NCBI RefSeq assembly: GCF_008033235.1
Contig: NZ_CP042432.1
Location: 2,108,001 to 2,172,000, forward strand
DNA: 64,000 bases
Reading direction: 5' to 3'
DNA from: Anseongella ginsenosidimutans
GTDB lineage: Bacteria; Bacteroidota; Bacteroidia; Sphingobacteriales; Sphingobacteriaceae
The notes beneath the pieces were generated by a model. It did not search any database. It was not told the DNA's origin and saw only the letters and a program-made list of their open reading frames with translations. Every line of letters begins with the position of its first letter. Positions within the stretch are counted from its first letter, which is position 1. This document shows, piece by piece, positions 44,571 through 53,337 of the stretch. A program made the position numbers and the translations under genes.

Positions 44571-45767
44571 ATGCGTATATCATTTTTGTTTTACCTGTTA
44601 ACCTCGTGCCTTTTGTTGATACAATGTTCACCTGATAACCGTATAGGCATCGTAATGGAGAACGGCGCTCGCAAAATAACAATAAATAGCCCATTTGGAA
44701 TAACCAACAAGCAGCCAAAAAAAATCAGCGAGTTTATTGGCGATTTCTTTTTTGTCAGGCTAAGTAGCTTAGGTGATAATTTCATGGGCCGAATAGAGAA
44801 ATTAATGGTCAGTAATAATATTATTTTTATCCACGATGATGTGACCGATTCAATGTTCCTTTACGATATGGAAGGAAACCTAATAACAAGGATAAAGGGA
44901 AAGGGGAAAGGACCAAATGAGTATGCCAAAATAGTCGATTTTACAGTTGACTGGGATAGAAATAGAATAGTCATATTAGATAATATCACTAGAAAGATTA
45001 TTCTTTATGATTTTAACGGGCATGTTATCGGGAATAAAAAGCTGCATCTTTTTTCTGACAGGATAACCTACTTGGGGAATGACAAGTATGCATTTTATAA
45101 TGACTATAACTCAGCCGCTACAGACAATTATCTGTTGCGTATCACCGATTTATCGCAAAAGGGCGTTTTATCCTTTTTTCCTTGGAGTGATGAAAAATAT
45201 TTAAGACATAAAGTCAGCAAATGGCAGTATGTGTGGGATTCAAACAACACCGAAATGAATTTGGTTCCTTTTTATGACAATAATTTATACGGCGTGACCA
45301 AGGATTCGGTATATGCTCGGTATTTTTTTGACTTTGGAAGGCATAATCTGCCCGAAGACATGGTTCTTGAAAGTTTTAGGGTTGAGCCCAATTATGTACA
45401 CACCATACAACCCATTTACGAGACAGACAGTATACTGGCTTTCGGCTATACTATTAGCGGCAGAAGACAGCTCGTTTTTTACAATAAAAATAACGGCAAC
45501 CAGTTGTTCGCCCGGGAAACATCCTGGCTTAATGAGCCAACGGTTACCCGTATGTTTTATGCTAATGATATTTTAGCCTGTTATGACAATTACTTTGTCG
45601 CTTGGGAAACGCCGGTTAGCGTTAGTGACTTTGTTAAGTATTATCCTGACGAATTTGGTAAAAATGAGCGACAGATGCTGATGGACGACCCAAAATATAA
45701 AGAACTTGCAAATGTACAGGTGAATGATAACCCTATATTGGTATTCTATAAGTTGAAATCCTTTTAA
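44571..45767 (+). CDS. 6-bladed beta-propeller lipoprotein (paralogue 5)
   Basis: The protein has 398 residues with a lipoprotein signal (LLLIQCSPD, Cys19). It is the closest relative of the IS-split paralogue 4. Shared stretches include SPFGI, GDFFFV-LSSLG-NF-GR, HD-V--SMFLYDM-GNLI-RI-G-GKGPNEY, DW---RIVILDNITRKIILYDFNG, and the end VNDNPILVFYKLKSF. The two copies flank the HTH, GtrA, GT-C and six-cysteine genes like long direct repeats. The redoxin gene follows 29 bp later. Function unknown. Confidence 0.9.
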   Translation: MRISFLFYLLTSCLLLIQCSPDNRIGIVMENGARKITINSPFGITNKQPKKISEFIGDFFFVRLSSLGDNFMGRIEKLMVSNNIIFIHDDVTDSMFLYDMEGNLITRIKGKGKGPNEYAKIVDFTVDWDRNRIVILDNITRKIILYDFNGHVIGNKKLHLFSDRITYLGNDKYAFYNDYNSAATDNYLLRITDLSQKGVLSFFPWSDEKYLRHKVSKWQYVWDSNNTEMNLVPFYDNNLYGVTKDSVYARYFFDFGRHNLPEDMVLESFRVEPNYVHTIQPIYETDSILAFGYTISGRRQLVFYNKNNGNQLFARETSWLNEPTVTRMFYANDILACYDNYFVAWETPVSVSDFVKYYPDEFGKNERQMLMDDPKYKELANVQVNDNPILVFYKLKSF

Positions 45768-45796
45768 GAAATAGTCAATAATTGATTACACAAAAA

Positions 45797-46420
45797 ATGA
45801 GAATATTGCGTAAGTACATGACTCCAAAGACGATTTTAGGGATATTTATGATAACGGGTATCTTTACGATACCCGCATGCCTGGAGTCGCCTAAAGAGGC
45901 GCAAATGCAAACGACGATTAGTTCGGAAGGGGAAGTGACAGATAAGACGCGGTTTGATTCTCCCTACCACACTTCGCTCAATACAACCATCAAAGGAGAG
46001 AAATGCTGGGATTTGCAATTGATAGATGATGAGGGTAAGACCATTCAATTAGCAGATCTGTTGAAGCATAGCCAGCCGAAATTGATATTCCGGTTTAGCG
46101 GATTCGATTGCGATCTGTGTTATAAGCAGGTACTGGAAATATGCAACCGACTTGATTCGCTTTATGCAAAAGATCTCCTTGTTGTAGGAACGTTTGAATC
46201 TGATCGTGAGTTCCGGTTGTTAAAAGCGACTTATGCGCCAAAACTTCGGTTCTTAAATATAAAGTCAACGAGACCCTTGAATACCACATTAGATGCATTG
46301 GACAAGCCTTATTTTTGTAAGGTTGACGAGAATCTGAACATTTCCAACGTTTATCTGCCGGACAAAAAATATCCCGGCCATACAAGAGAATATGTTGAGG
46401 GGCACTTCAAAAGAAAATAG
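45797..46420 (+). CDS. Thioredoxin-like (redoxin) lipoprotein with CDLC
   Basis: The protein has 207 residues. ATG 45797 is preferred over a TTG at 45782. A lipoprotein signal (IFTIPAC, Cys28) is followed by a thioredoxin-like fold: QLADLLKHSQPKLIFRFSGFDCDLCYKQVLEI, with CDLC at 105-108, then VVGTFESDREFRLLKATY and PYFCKVDENLNISNVYLPD. CxxC suggests thiol-disulfide exchange in the periplasm, though the surrounding motif is not the classic WCxxC. As the only disulfide-type enzyme next to the six-cysteine exported protein, it may help fold it (inference). Confidence 0.82.
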   Translation: MRILRKYMTPKTILGIFMITGIFTIPACLESPKEAQMQTTISSEGEVTDKTRFDSPYHTSLNTTIKGEKCWDLQLIDDEGKTIQLADLLKHSQPKLIFRFSGFDCDLCYKQVLEICNRLDSLYAKDLLVVGTFESDREFRLLKATYAPKLRFLNIKSTRPLNTTLDALDKPYFCKVDENLNISNVYLPDKKYPGHTREYVEGHFKRK

Positions 46421-46465
46421 CAAACAATTTTTGAAAAGCCGGACGAATGTATTTCCGTTAAATGG

Positions 46466-47791
46466 ATGAAGGTCGCTAAAAATATATATCTGCTTCCTTT
46501 AGTGTTGGCAATAGTTGCCATGATTGCGCTATTTCCAACATTTGCCAATGATTTTCAAAATAGCTGGGATGATCAGTGGCAGCTTTTACAAAATCCATTT
46601 ATAGTGGATCATTCCTATCAAAGTATCCTGTATCACTTTTCAAATTTTTATCACGGCCAATATTCACCGGTAAATACTTTAGCTTATATAGCAGTTTATA
46701 AGTTGTTTGGGTTTGACCCCTTCGCGTTTCATGCTATGTGCTTATGGTTTCATGTTTTAAATGTATTGCTGGTCTATTTTGCCTTACAATATTTAGTACG
46801 GGAGTTGCTTCCGGATTTTTCGATACAAAGAGTAAGAGTTTTTTGCTTTTTAACTACTTTTATCTTTGCCATTCATCCTTTGCAGGTAGAGTCAGTCGCC
46901 TGGATAAGCGCCTCAAAGGTGGTACTCTACTCGTTTTTTATCTTAATAGCATTATTGAGCTACATAAAATACATTAAAACAGGTAGCTGGTATTGGTTAT
47001 TGTTAACCGGATTTGCTTACATATTAGCTTTTGGCTCAAAAGAGCAGGCAATCATACTGCCGTTGTTACTTTTTGTGATTGATTATGGCTTCGGCCGGCT
47101 CAAAGGCATCAAGATTAATAAAGGTTTTTTTTTAAAAAGAACCATTTTAGAAAAAATTCCTTTTTTTATAATGGCCATATTGTTTTGGTGTTTTTCATTG
47201 GTCAATAATCTTGGTGCGATTGGGGGCGGAAATTCATATCCGTTTTACCAAAGATTATTAATGAGTATGCAAAGTATGACAGAGTATATTTTTCGTTTTA
47301 TTGCTCCGGTAAAACTCTATTATTTTTATTTTTTTCCGATTCAAAAAGGCGAGTCCCTGCCCTGGTATTATCTGGGGTATGCAGTCTTGGTGTTAATCAT
47401 TGCTTATTTTATATGGGAGCATTACAAAAGACAGAATAACTTAATAGTTTTTGGTTTTCTTTTTTTTGTGGTGAATCTGTTCCTGGTGCTGCACATAATT
47501 CCGATGCCTCGCAAAATGTTTACTGCTGACAGGTATATGTACTTAAGTATTGTAGGTCTGGCTGCCATACTGGTATGGTATATAGACTATCTTATTTCTA
47601 AATACCCTCAATATAGAAAATTTGTCATAACATCTACAGCTATCTATCTAATGGTGCTGGGAAGTCATACTTATATTCGGACCAAGGATTGGCAAAATAG
47701 CGAGAAAATAAAGAGCAATGTTCGGGAGCTAATAGAAATAAGGAAGGCCGAAGGTAAAGGAATCATAAACAATCCATTGGAGGATGAATAA
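46466..47791 (+). CDS. Multi-pass GT-C glycosyltransferase, TMTC/O-mannosyltransferase-like
   Basis: The protein has 441 residues with about ten transmembrane segments. The first loop has NSWDDQWQLLQNPFI and a later loop FAIHPLQVESVAWISASKVVLYS, a phrase typical of TMTC/DUF1736-type membrane transferases. The C-terminus has the PMPRKMFTADRYMYLS motif of the same group, but the usual TPR tail is missing. These enzymes move a polyprenyl-phosphate sugar to Ser/Thr of extracytoplasmic proteins. The gene overlaps the start of the GT2 synthase by 8 bp, so donor synthesis and transfer are coupled. Confidence 0.83.
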   Translation: MKVAKNIYLLPLVLAIVAMIALFPTFANDFQNSWDDQWQLLQNPFIVDHSYQSILYHFSNFYHGQYSPVNTLAYIAVYKLFGFDPFAFHAMCLWFHVLNVLLVYFALQYLVRELLPDFSIQRVRVFCFLTTFIFAIHPLQVESVAWISASKVVLYSFFILIALLSYIKYIKTGSWYWLLLTGFAYILAFGSKEQAIILPLLLFVIDYGFGRLKGIKINKGFFLKRTILEKIPFFIMAILFWCFSLVNNLGAIGGGNSYPFYQRLLMSMQSMTEYIFRFIAPVKLYYFYFFPIQKGESLPWYYLGYAVLVLIIAYFIWEHYKRQNNLIVFGFLFFVVNLFLVLHIIPMPRKMFTADRYMYLSIVGLAAILVWYIDYLISKYPQYRKFVITSTAIYLMVLGSHTYIRTKDWQNSEKIKSNVRELIEIRKAEGKGIINNPLEDE

Positions 47792-48772
47792 ATTTCTGTT
47801 ATCGATAATCATCCCTTGCTATAACGAAGCCGAAAACTTAAAGGAGTTTTACCGTCGCGCCAAAGCAGTTTTAGCCGTGTATGAGTATTATCTGTTGTTT
47901 ATAGACGATGGTAGTACGGATGGGAGCCTGGAAATATTGAAGAATTTGGCTGCAGCAGATGACAGGGTGCGATATGTTCATCTGTCGCGTAACTTCGGTC
48001 ATCAAAATGCCTTGAAAGCGGGGTACGACCATGCACGGGATGCCGATTGTGTGGTTTGTATGGACGCTGATATTCAGCATCCACCTGAACTGATACCCCA
48101 ATTGATAGCGCAATGGCAAAAGGGCTATAAAGTGGTTAACACACGCAGGATGGATAATGGGTCCGAGCCCGTCTTGAAGAGGCTGGCTTCAAAAGGGTTT
48201 TATTCCGTGATAAATAGGATAAGCAATCTGAAACTGGTGCCCGGGGGGCTGATTTCAGGCTGTTGGATGCGCAGGTAGTTACACAATTGTCCTTCTTTAA
48301 CGAAAATGCCCTGTTTATGCGTGAACTGGTACCTTGGTTAGGTTTTAAACAGTGTACGGTTGCGTTCGATGTGGAAGAGCGTTTTGGGGGAAACAGCAAA
48401 TATTCATTTAAAAAACAAGTTTCGTTTTCGTTAAGAGGGCTGGTTTCGTCGAGCATTGCACCACTGAGGGCAGCTATTTTTATAGGGCTGGTGATAGCCG
48501 GGTTGTCTTTTGCTTACGGGATTTATGCCCTGTATGTACATTGGTTTACCGTTAAAGCCTTGCCAGGTTGGACATCGGTAATGGCGGGAATACTTTTTGT
48601 CGGTGGTTTGCAGCTGTTATTGATGGGCATTATTGGCGAATACCTCGGTAAGACCTTTTTGGAAAGCCGGAAACGGCCACTATACATTGTTGAAGAATGT
48701 AGTACCGGAAGTTTGAAACAACATAACCCAGTGATTCTGCGTGAAAGGGAGAAATTGGATATCGATATGTAA
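47784..48772 (+). CDS. GT2 polyprenyl-phosphate sugar synthase (GtrB/DPM1-like), frame broken by a -1 shift
   Basis: The first frame has the GT2 core: SIIIPCYNEAENL, FIDDGSTDGSLEIL, YVHLSRNFGHQNALKAGYDHA and the DxD motif in CMDADIQHPPELI. The second frame has VEERFGGNSKYSFKKQVSFSLRG and two C-terminal transmembrane helices, as in GtrB/DPM1-type synthases that load a sugar onto polyprenyl phosphate. The frames meet at a run of six G (48243-48248). One more G gives LVPGGADFRLLDAQV and about 329 residues. It completes a GtrA + GtrB + GT-C set and overlaps the preceding GT-C gene by 8 bp. Confidence 0.9.
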
Positions 48773-48876
48773 ATATTTATTAGGTAGCTTAACCCTATCA
48801 AAGCTGGCAGTCGGTGTATTCTGAAAATAATATTTTGACTTAAGGTGAAATTTATTTATAATTGAATACTGACCAA

Positions 48877-48884
48877 TAAATTTG
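48877..48884 (+). promoter_or_regulatory. Candidate -7 box upstream of the RND efflux operon
   Basis: TAAATTTG matches TAnnTTTG exactly, 130 bp before the adaptor gene. No convincing -33 element is present. The 234-bp gap 48773-49006 holds no other recognisable feature. Confidence 0.35.
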
Positions 48885-49006
48885 CATATCGTAAAACTTG
48901 AACAATGCCTTTAATGTGCGGGGAATTTGTCGTCACAAAACATCTTCTTGGCGTTTCCAAAAATTAACCCTTTTGTACTCAAACATACAATGAAATAACC
49001 ACTAAA

Positions 49007-50116
49007 TTGAAGACAAGACGCGCTTTATTTTCCAACTATTTATATATCGTCATTATATCGGCGGTTAGCAGTTGTCAGACTCTTTCTTCAAAGGAGGCCG
49101 GAGAGGAGGCGATAGGTGATAGCTCATCATCCTTGCTTGAAAATACTTTGGAAGAACCTTCCGTTAGATTTGCTTCGGTAGAGCTTCATACCTTCAACAA
49201 AGAACTCAAAAGCAACGGAACGGTGTCCGCCACAAGAAAAGCAGTCGTTGCGTTCCGGCAGGAAGGCACCATCCAGGATATCTATGTCAAGGAAGGCGAC
49301 CGGGTAAACAAAGGGCAGAAGCTTGCGGCAATAGAGCAGGAAACATACCATCGGAACTTAGCACAAAAAAAACTTCAGTTGACCAAAGCGCGGCTTGATT
49401 TTGAGGATTTGCTGCTGCGGATGGGGTATAAGCTAAAGGATACGGCGGAACTTGACCGGGAAGTCTCGCAAATGGCGCGGATACGCAGCGGATTGGGGCA
49501 GGCGCTGTATGATCTGGAGCTGGCGGAAGAGGAACTGGCAAATACGGTGGTAACGGCGCCTTTTTCGGGGTTGATTGCGGATGTGCAGGCGCGGCCTTAT
49601 AATTCGACGTCGGTAGCCGGGGGTAGGCTTTGTACTTTAATTGACAACAACAACCTGACTGTTGAGTTTCCGGTGCTGGAATCTGAACTGGCTTTTATCC
49701 GGAAAAGCGGGCGAATTACTGTTTCATTGTTCAATAACAAAGAGAAGATTTATCCTGGCAGGGTAACTTCCATTAATCCCCGGGTGGATAACAACGGGAT
49801 GGTGCAGGTTCAGGCTTTCATAGACAATACGGACAATCAGCTCCTGGATGGGATGAATGTCCGGGTAAGCATCAACCAGTCGGTGGCGGACCAGTTGGTG
49901 GTTCCTAAGGAGGCGGTGCTGGACCGGCAGGGGAGGAAGGTGGTATTTACGTATGAGGACAGCGTGGCCAAATGGAATTACGTGGAGATTGGTTTGGAGA
50001 ATGGCACGCAGTACACCATTACTTCCGGGCTGGAACCGGGCGATATGGTGATCTATGAGGGGAATTTCAACCTGGCGCATGATAAACCGGTGCAGGTAAA
50101 AACGCCGGGTGAATAA
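49007..50116 (+). CDS. RND efflux periplasmic adaptor (membrane fusion protein)
   Basis: The protein has 369 residues. A lipoprotein-type signal (IISAVSSCQTLS, Cys23) leads to the standard adaptor order: lipoyl half-motif GTIQDIYVKEGDRVNKGQKLAAIE, helical hairpin (about 110-185), second half-motif VVTAPFSGLIADVQARPYN, beta-barrel, then membrane-proximal domain (QLVVPKEAVLDRQGRKVVF). It bridges the inner-membrane pump and the TolC-type channel. No ATG exists near the start; TTG at 49007 is the only fitting start, so a start-codon sequencing error is possible. First gene of a four-gene efflux operon. Confidence 0.92.
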   Translation: MKTRRALFSNYLYIVIISAVSSCQTLSSKEAGEEAIGDSSSSLLENTLEEPSVRFASVELHTFNKELKSNGTVSATRKAVVAFRQEGTIQDIYVKEGDRVNKGQKLAAIEQETYHRNLAQKKLQLTKARLDFEDLLLRMGYKLKDTAELDREVSQMARIRSGLGQALYDLELAEEELANTVVTAPFSGLIADVQARPYNSTSVAGGRLCTLIDNNNLTVEFPVLESELAFIRKSGRITVSLFNNKEKIYPGRVTSINPRVDNNGMVQVQAFIDNTDNQLLDGMNVRVSINQSVADQLVVPKEAVLDRQGRKVVFTYEDSVAKWNYVEIGLENGTQYTITSGLEPGDMVIYEGNFNLAHDKPVQVKTPGE

Positions 50117-50131
50117 AAAACAAACTGCTAA

Positions 50132-53100
50132 ATGAAAGACGGCGCAGCGAAAATAAAGATACCTGCTTTTTCAGTGATCATTGTTTTCTTTGCGCTGTGT
50201 GTAGTAGGAGCATCGCTGGTTCCTTTTCTCTCCCTGCAATTGCTGCCATCGCGAACGCTGGCTTCGGCCACGGTTCATTGTTATATGCCAAATGCTACGC
50301 CGGAAACCACGGAGCTGGAGCTTACTACGCCTATTGAGGATGTTTTGTCGCGCATCAAGGGGATTAAGAGCATGAATTCGCTTTCCTGGAGCGGGACTTC
50401 TTATGTGAATATGGCGCTGGATAAGTGGACGGATCCGGAAATGTTCCGGTTTGAGGCGGCTACTTTGCTCCGGCAGTTAACCGATAAGCTTCCCGAAAAT
50501 GCCAGCTATCCCACTATATATTTAAACCGGCCCGCAGAGAACAGCGGCAGCAACAGGGCTATTCTTCAATATTCGATAAACGGGCCTGGAAGCGTGGCGG
50601 AGATCGCAGCGCGTGTAGAGGAAAGTTTTCGTCCTGCGCTTTCTTCGATAGATGGGATTTACGATATATCCATCTCGGGGGCAAGGCCGCGGCGGCTGGA
50701 GGTTATTTGCCGGGATGCGGTAATGCGGCAGTTAGGGATTGGCCGGAACGAAATAGCTGGTTCCCTTCAAAGGGCGCTTTCTACGGCGCATATCGGCACG
50801 GCGGCCTGGGATGAAACCGGCGGGCGCAGCAATATTATTATAAAGCAAACGGAAATGACACCGGCGGAGCTGCTGGAACTGCCGGTCACCATTAAGGGGA
50901 AGCGCATTTTTCGTTTGTCAGAGCTGGCGGAAGTGGAGGTGGTTCCAACGCCGGCTTCTTCCTATTACCGAATCAACGGTCAGAACCGGGTTAGCCTTGG
51001 TATTTACCCGGAAGAGCATGTAAACACGCTCGTGCTGGCCGGGCAAATAAAAGAAGAAATTACCCGCATAGGTAGTACCCTTCCGCCGGGATACCGGGTG
51101 GCCGAACAATACGACGCTACTGAATTCATTAAGGAAGAACTTAGTAAAATTTACCTGCGCACAGGGCTTTCTGTGGTGGTTTTACTGGTATTTGTATTCA
51201 TCCTGGCCAGGAGGGTCCGGTATCTGCTGATAATTATTGCCGGCCTGGCGGCCAATGTGCTTCTTTCTTTTATCTTTTATTATTTCCTGGGGCTGGAAAT
51301 TCATTTGTATTCCATGGCCGGGGTGACTATTTCCCTGGGGCTGATCATTGATAATATGATCGTGATCGTGGATGATATTCGCCATACGGGAAAGAACAGG
51401 ATCTTTGCGGCTATTCTTGCTTCCACCCTTACCGCGCTGGGGGCGCTGTCGGTAATTTTTTTCCTGGAAGAGCAGCAGCAGGCAAACCTGCTTGATTTCG
51501 CGATAGCCATCATGATCAGTTTGCTGGTCTCGCTTCCGGTGGCTTATTTGCTTATCCCCGCCTTACTGGAAAAGTTTCCTGTTCCTGTCAGGAGAAACCG
51601 GGTGTATTTCAAAAGAAAAAGAGGGTCGGTCCGTTTCAGCAGATGGTACCGGAGACAGATCGCTTTTATGGCCCGTTTTCGCCTTGCATTTATTTTCTTC
51701 TTTGTGTTGCTGTTTGGTTTGCCTGTTTTTCTGCTGCCTGAAGAAATTGAAAAGGAGACAATCTGGGCAAAATTATACAATAAGACGCTTGGAAGCGATA
51801 CCTATAGCCAGCATATCCGCCCGGTGGTGAACAAAATATTTGGCGGGACGCTTCGCCTTTTTGTGGAGGGAGGAAAGGGGGCGCTAACTATGGCAATGAC
51901 AATGAGCAGCGAACCACCCTGCACGTGAATATCACGATGCCCAACGGCGCCACCCTGGAGCAGATGAATGCGGTCACGGAAGAGTTTGAGCAATACCTGC
52001 GCGGGTTTCCCCAACTGGACGTGTTTACGGCTTCGGTTTCGGGCCCTAACCAGGCGCGGATTGCCATCTATTTTAAGGAAGCATACGAACATGGATTTCC
52101 CTTTCACCTGAAGCAGCTGCTGGAAAGCAAGGCCATTCTATCTGGCGCGGCTGATTTTGGCGTATATGGGGTGGGACAGGGATTCAGCAATGCGCTGCGT
52201 ATGGAGAACTTTGATTCCAGCATTACCGTGAAGGGCTATAACTATGACCAGGTTTACGAGTATGCCTCCCTGGTGAGGGACTCACTGATGCAGTATGCCC
52301 GTGTAAAGGACATTGTGATTACTACTCAGGACCGCTGGAGCTACCGCTCGCATTACGAGTTTGAAATTGATGTGAACCGGCCGCAGGCACTGGCGCTGGC
52401 CGGGACAAATAAAAGCAGGATTACTTCCTACCTGGGAAGTGCGACTGAACACTATTCCACCATAGGCGCTATGATCCTTGAAAATGAGCGGGTTCCGGTA
52501 ATTGTGCGTTCGAATAAAGGGCAGGTTGCGCCGGTGTGGAACATTATGAATGCGCCGGTTTCAGGGAATGGGCAGGTAGCAGGTAACCCGAATACATTTA
52601 CCCGGCTGGGCAATATGAGTGTGATTGAGAAGCATAAGGTAGGGGAGGGAATTTATAAGGAGAACAGGGAATACCTGCTGAATGTCCACTATCTCTTTAT
52701 TGGTACCTATACGTTGAATGCGCTGGTAAAGGAAAAGGTCGTGAACTCGGTAAACGAGATGCTGCCTTTTGGTTATAAAGCGTATAGCCCGGGCGGAAGA
52801 AATCCTTTTGGCGGGGACGGCGACTATCGTTACCTGTGGATGCTCCTTCTGGTATTGTGCATCATTTATGCGATATGTGCTATCCTGCTGGAGTCCCTGC
52901 TGCAGCCGCTTGCGGTGATCTGCATGATCCCGTTTTCGTTTATCGGGGTATTCCTCACATTTTACTGGCTGAATCTGAGCTTCGGGCAGGGCGGATACGC
53001 TTCCCTGCTGATGCTGAGCGGCCTGGTGACAAATGCGGCGCTGTATATTATCAACGATATTAACTTTCTCCGGAAAAAGCATTCGAAACGGATCATTTCG

Positions 53101-53337
53101 GCCAGGGATATATTTGTGGAAGCCTATAATCATAAGATCATCCCCGTGAGCATTACTACGGCTTCGGCGATCCTTGGCCTGCTGCCTTTCATGCTGGCGG
53201 GTGAGGAGAGCGGTTTTTGGTTTACGCTGTCTGCGGGGACGATTGGCGGGCTCGTATTTTCGGTCGCAGGTGTATACTTGCTGTTGCCCTTATTCTTCTC
53301 GAAAAAACAGAGATCTCAAAAAACAGGATATGATTAG
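50132..53337 (+). CDS. RND efflux permease 1, frame broken by a -1 shift
   Basis: The first frame (from 50132) has the RND N-terminal helix, porter domains (PIEDVLSRIKGIKSMNSLSWSG) and TM4 with GLIIDNMIVIVDDI, which carries the proton-relay Asp. The second frame (to 53337) has the second porter half and the last helices (LLESLLQPLAVICMIPFSFIGVFLTF). The frames meet at a run of five G (51877-51881). One extra G gives GGKGGANYGNDNEQRTTLHVNITMP and about 1,068 residues. It works with the adaptor 15 bp upstream. Its sequence is unlike the second permease, so the two may form a mixed trimer or two pumps. Substrate unknown. Confidence 0.9.

Noticed and set aside
7938-51881. Programmed frameshifting or phase variation as the main explanation of the five -1 shifts
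   Set aside because: The genes are of unrelated families, most runs are short (3-6 bases), and no slippery heptamer with downstream structure was seen. Base-calling error is simpler. Phase variation is not fully excluded.
53174-53329. Upstream extension of the second RND permease frame
   Set aside because: It overlaps the end of permease 1. The real N-terminal helix MIRFLVKRPVAVIV starts at 53330.
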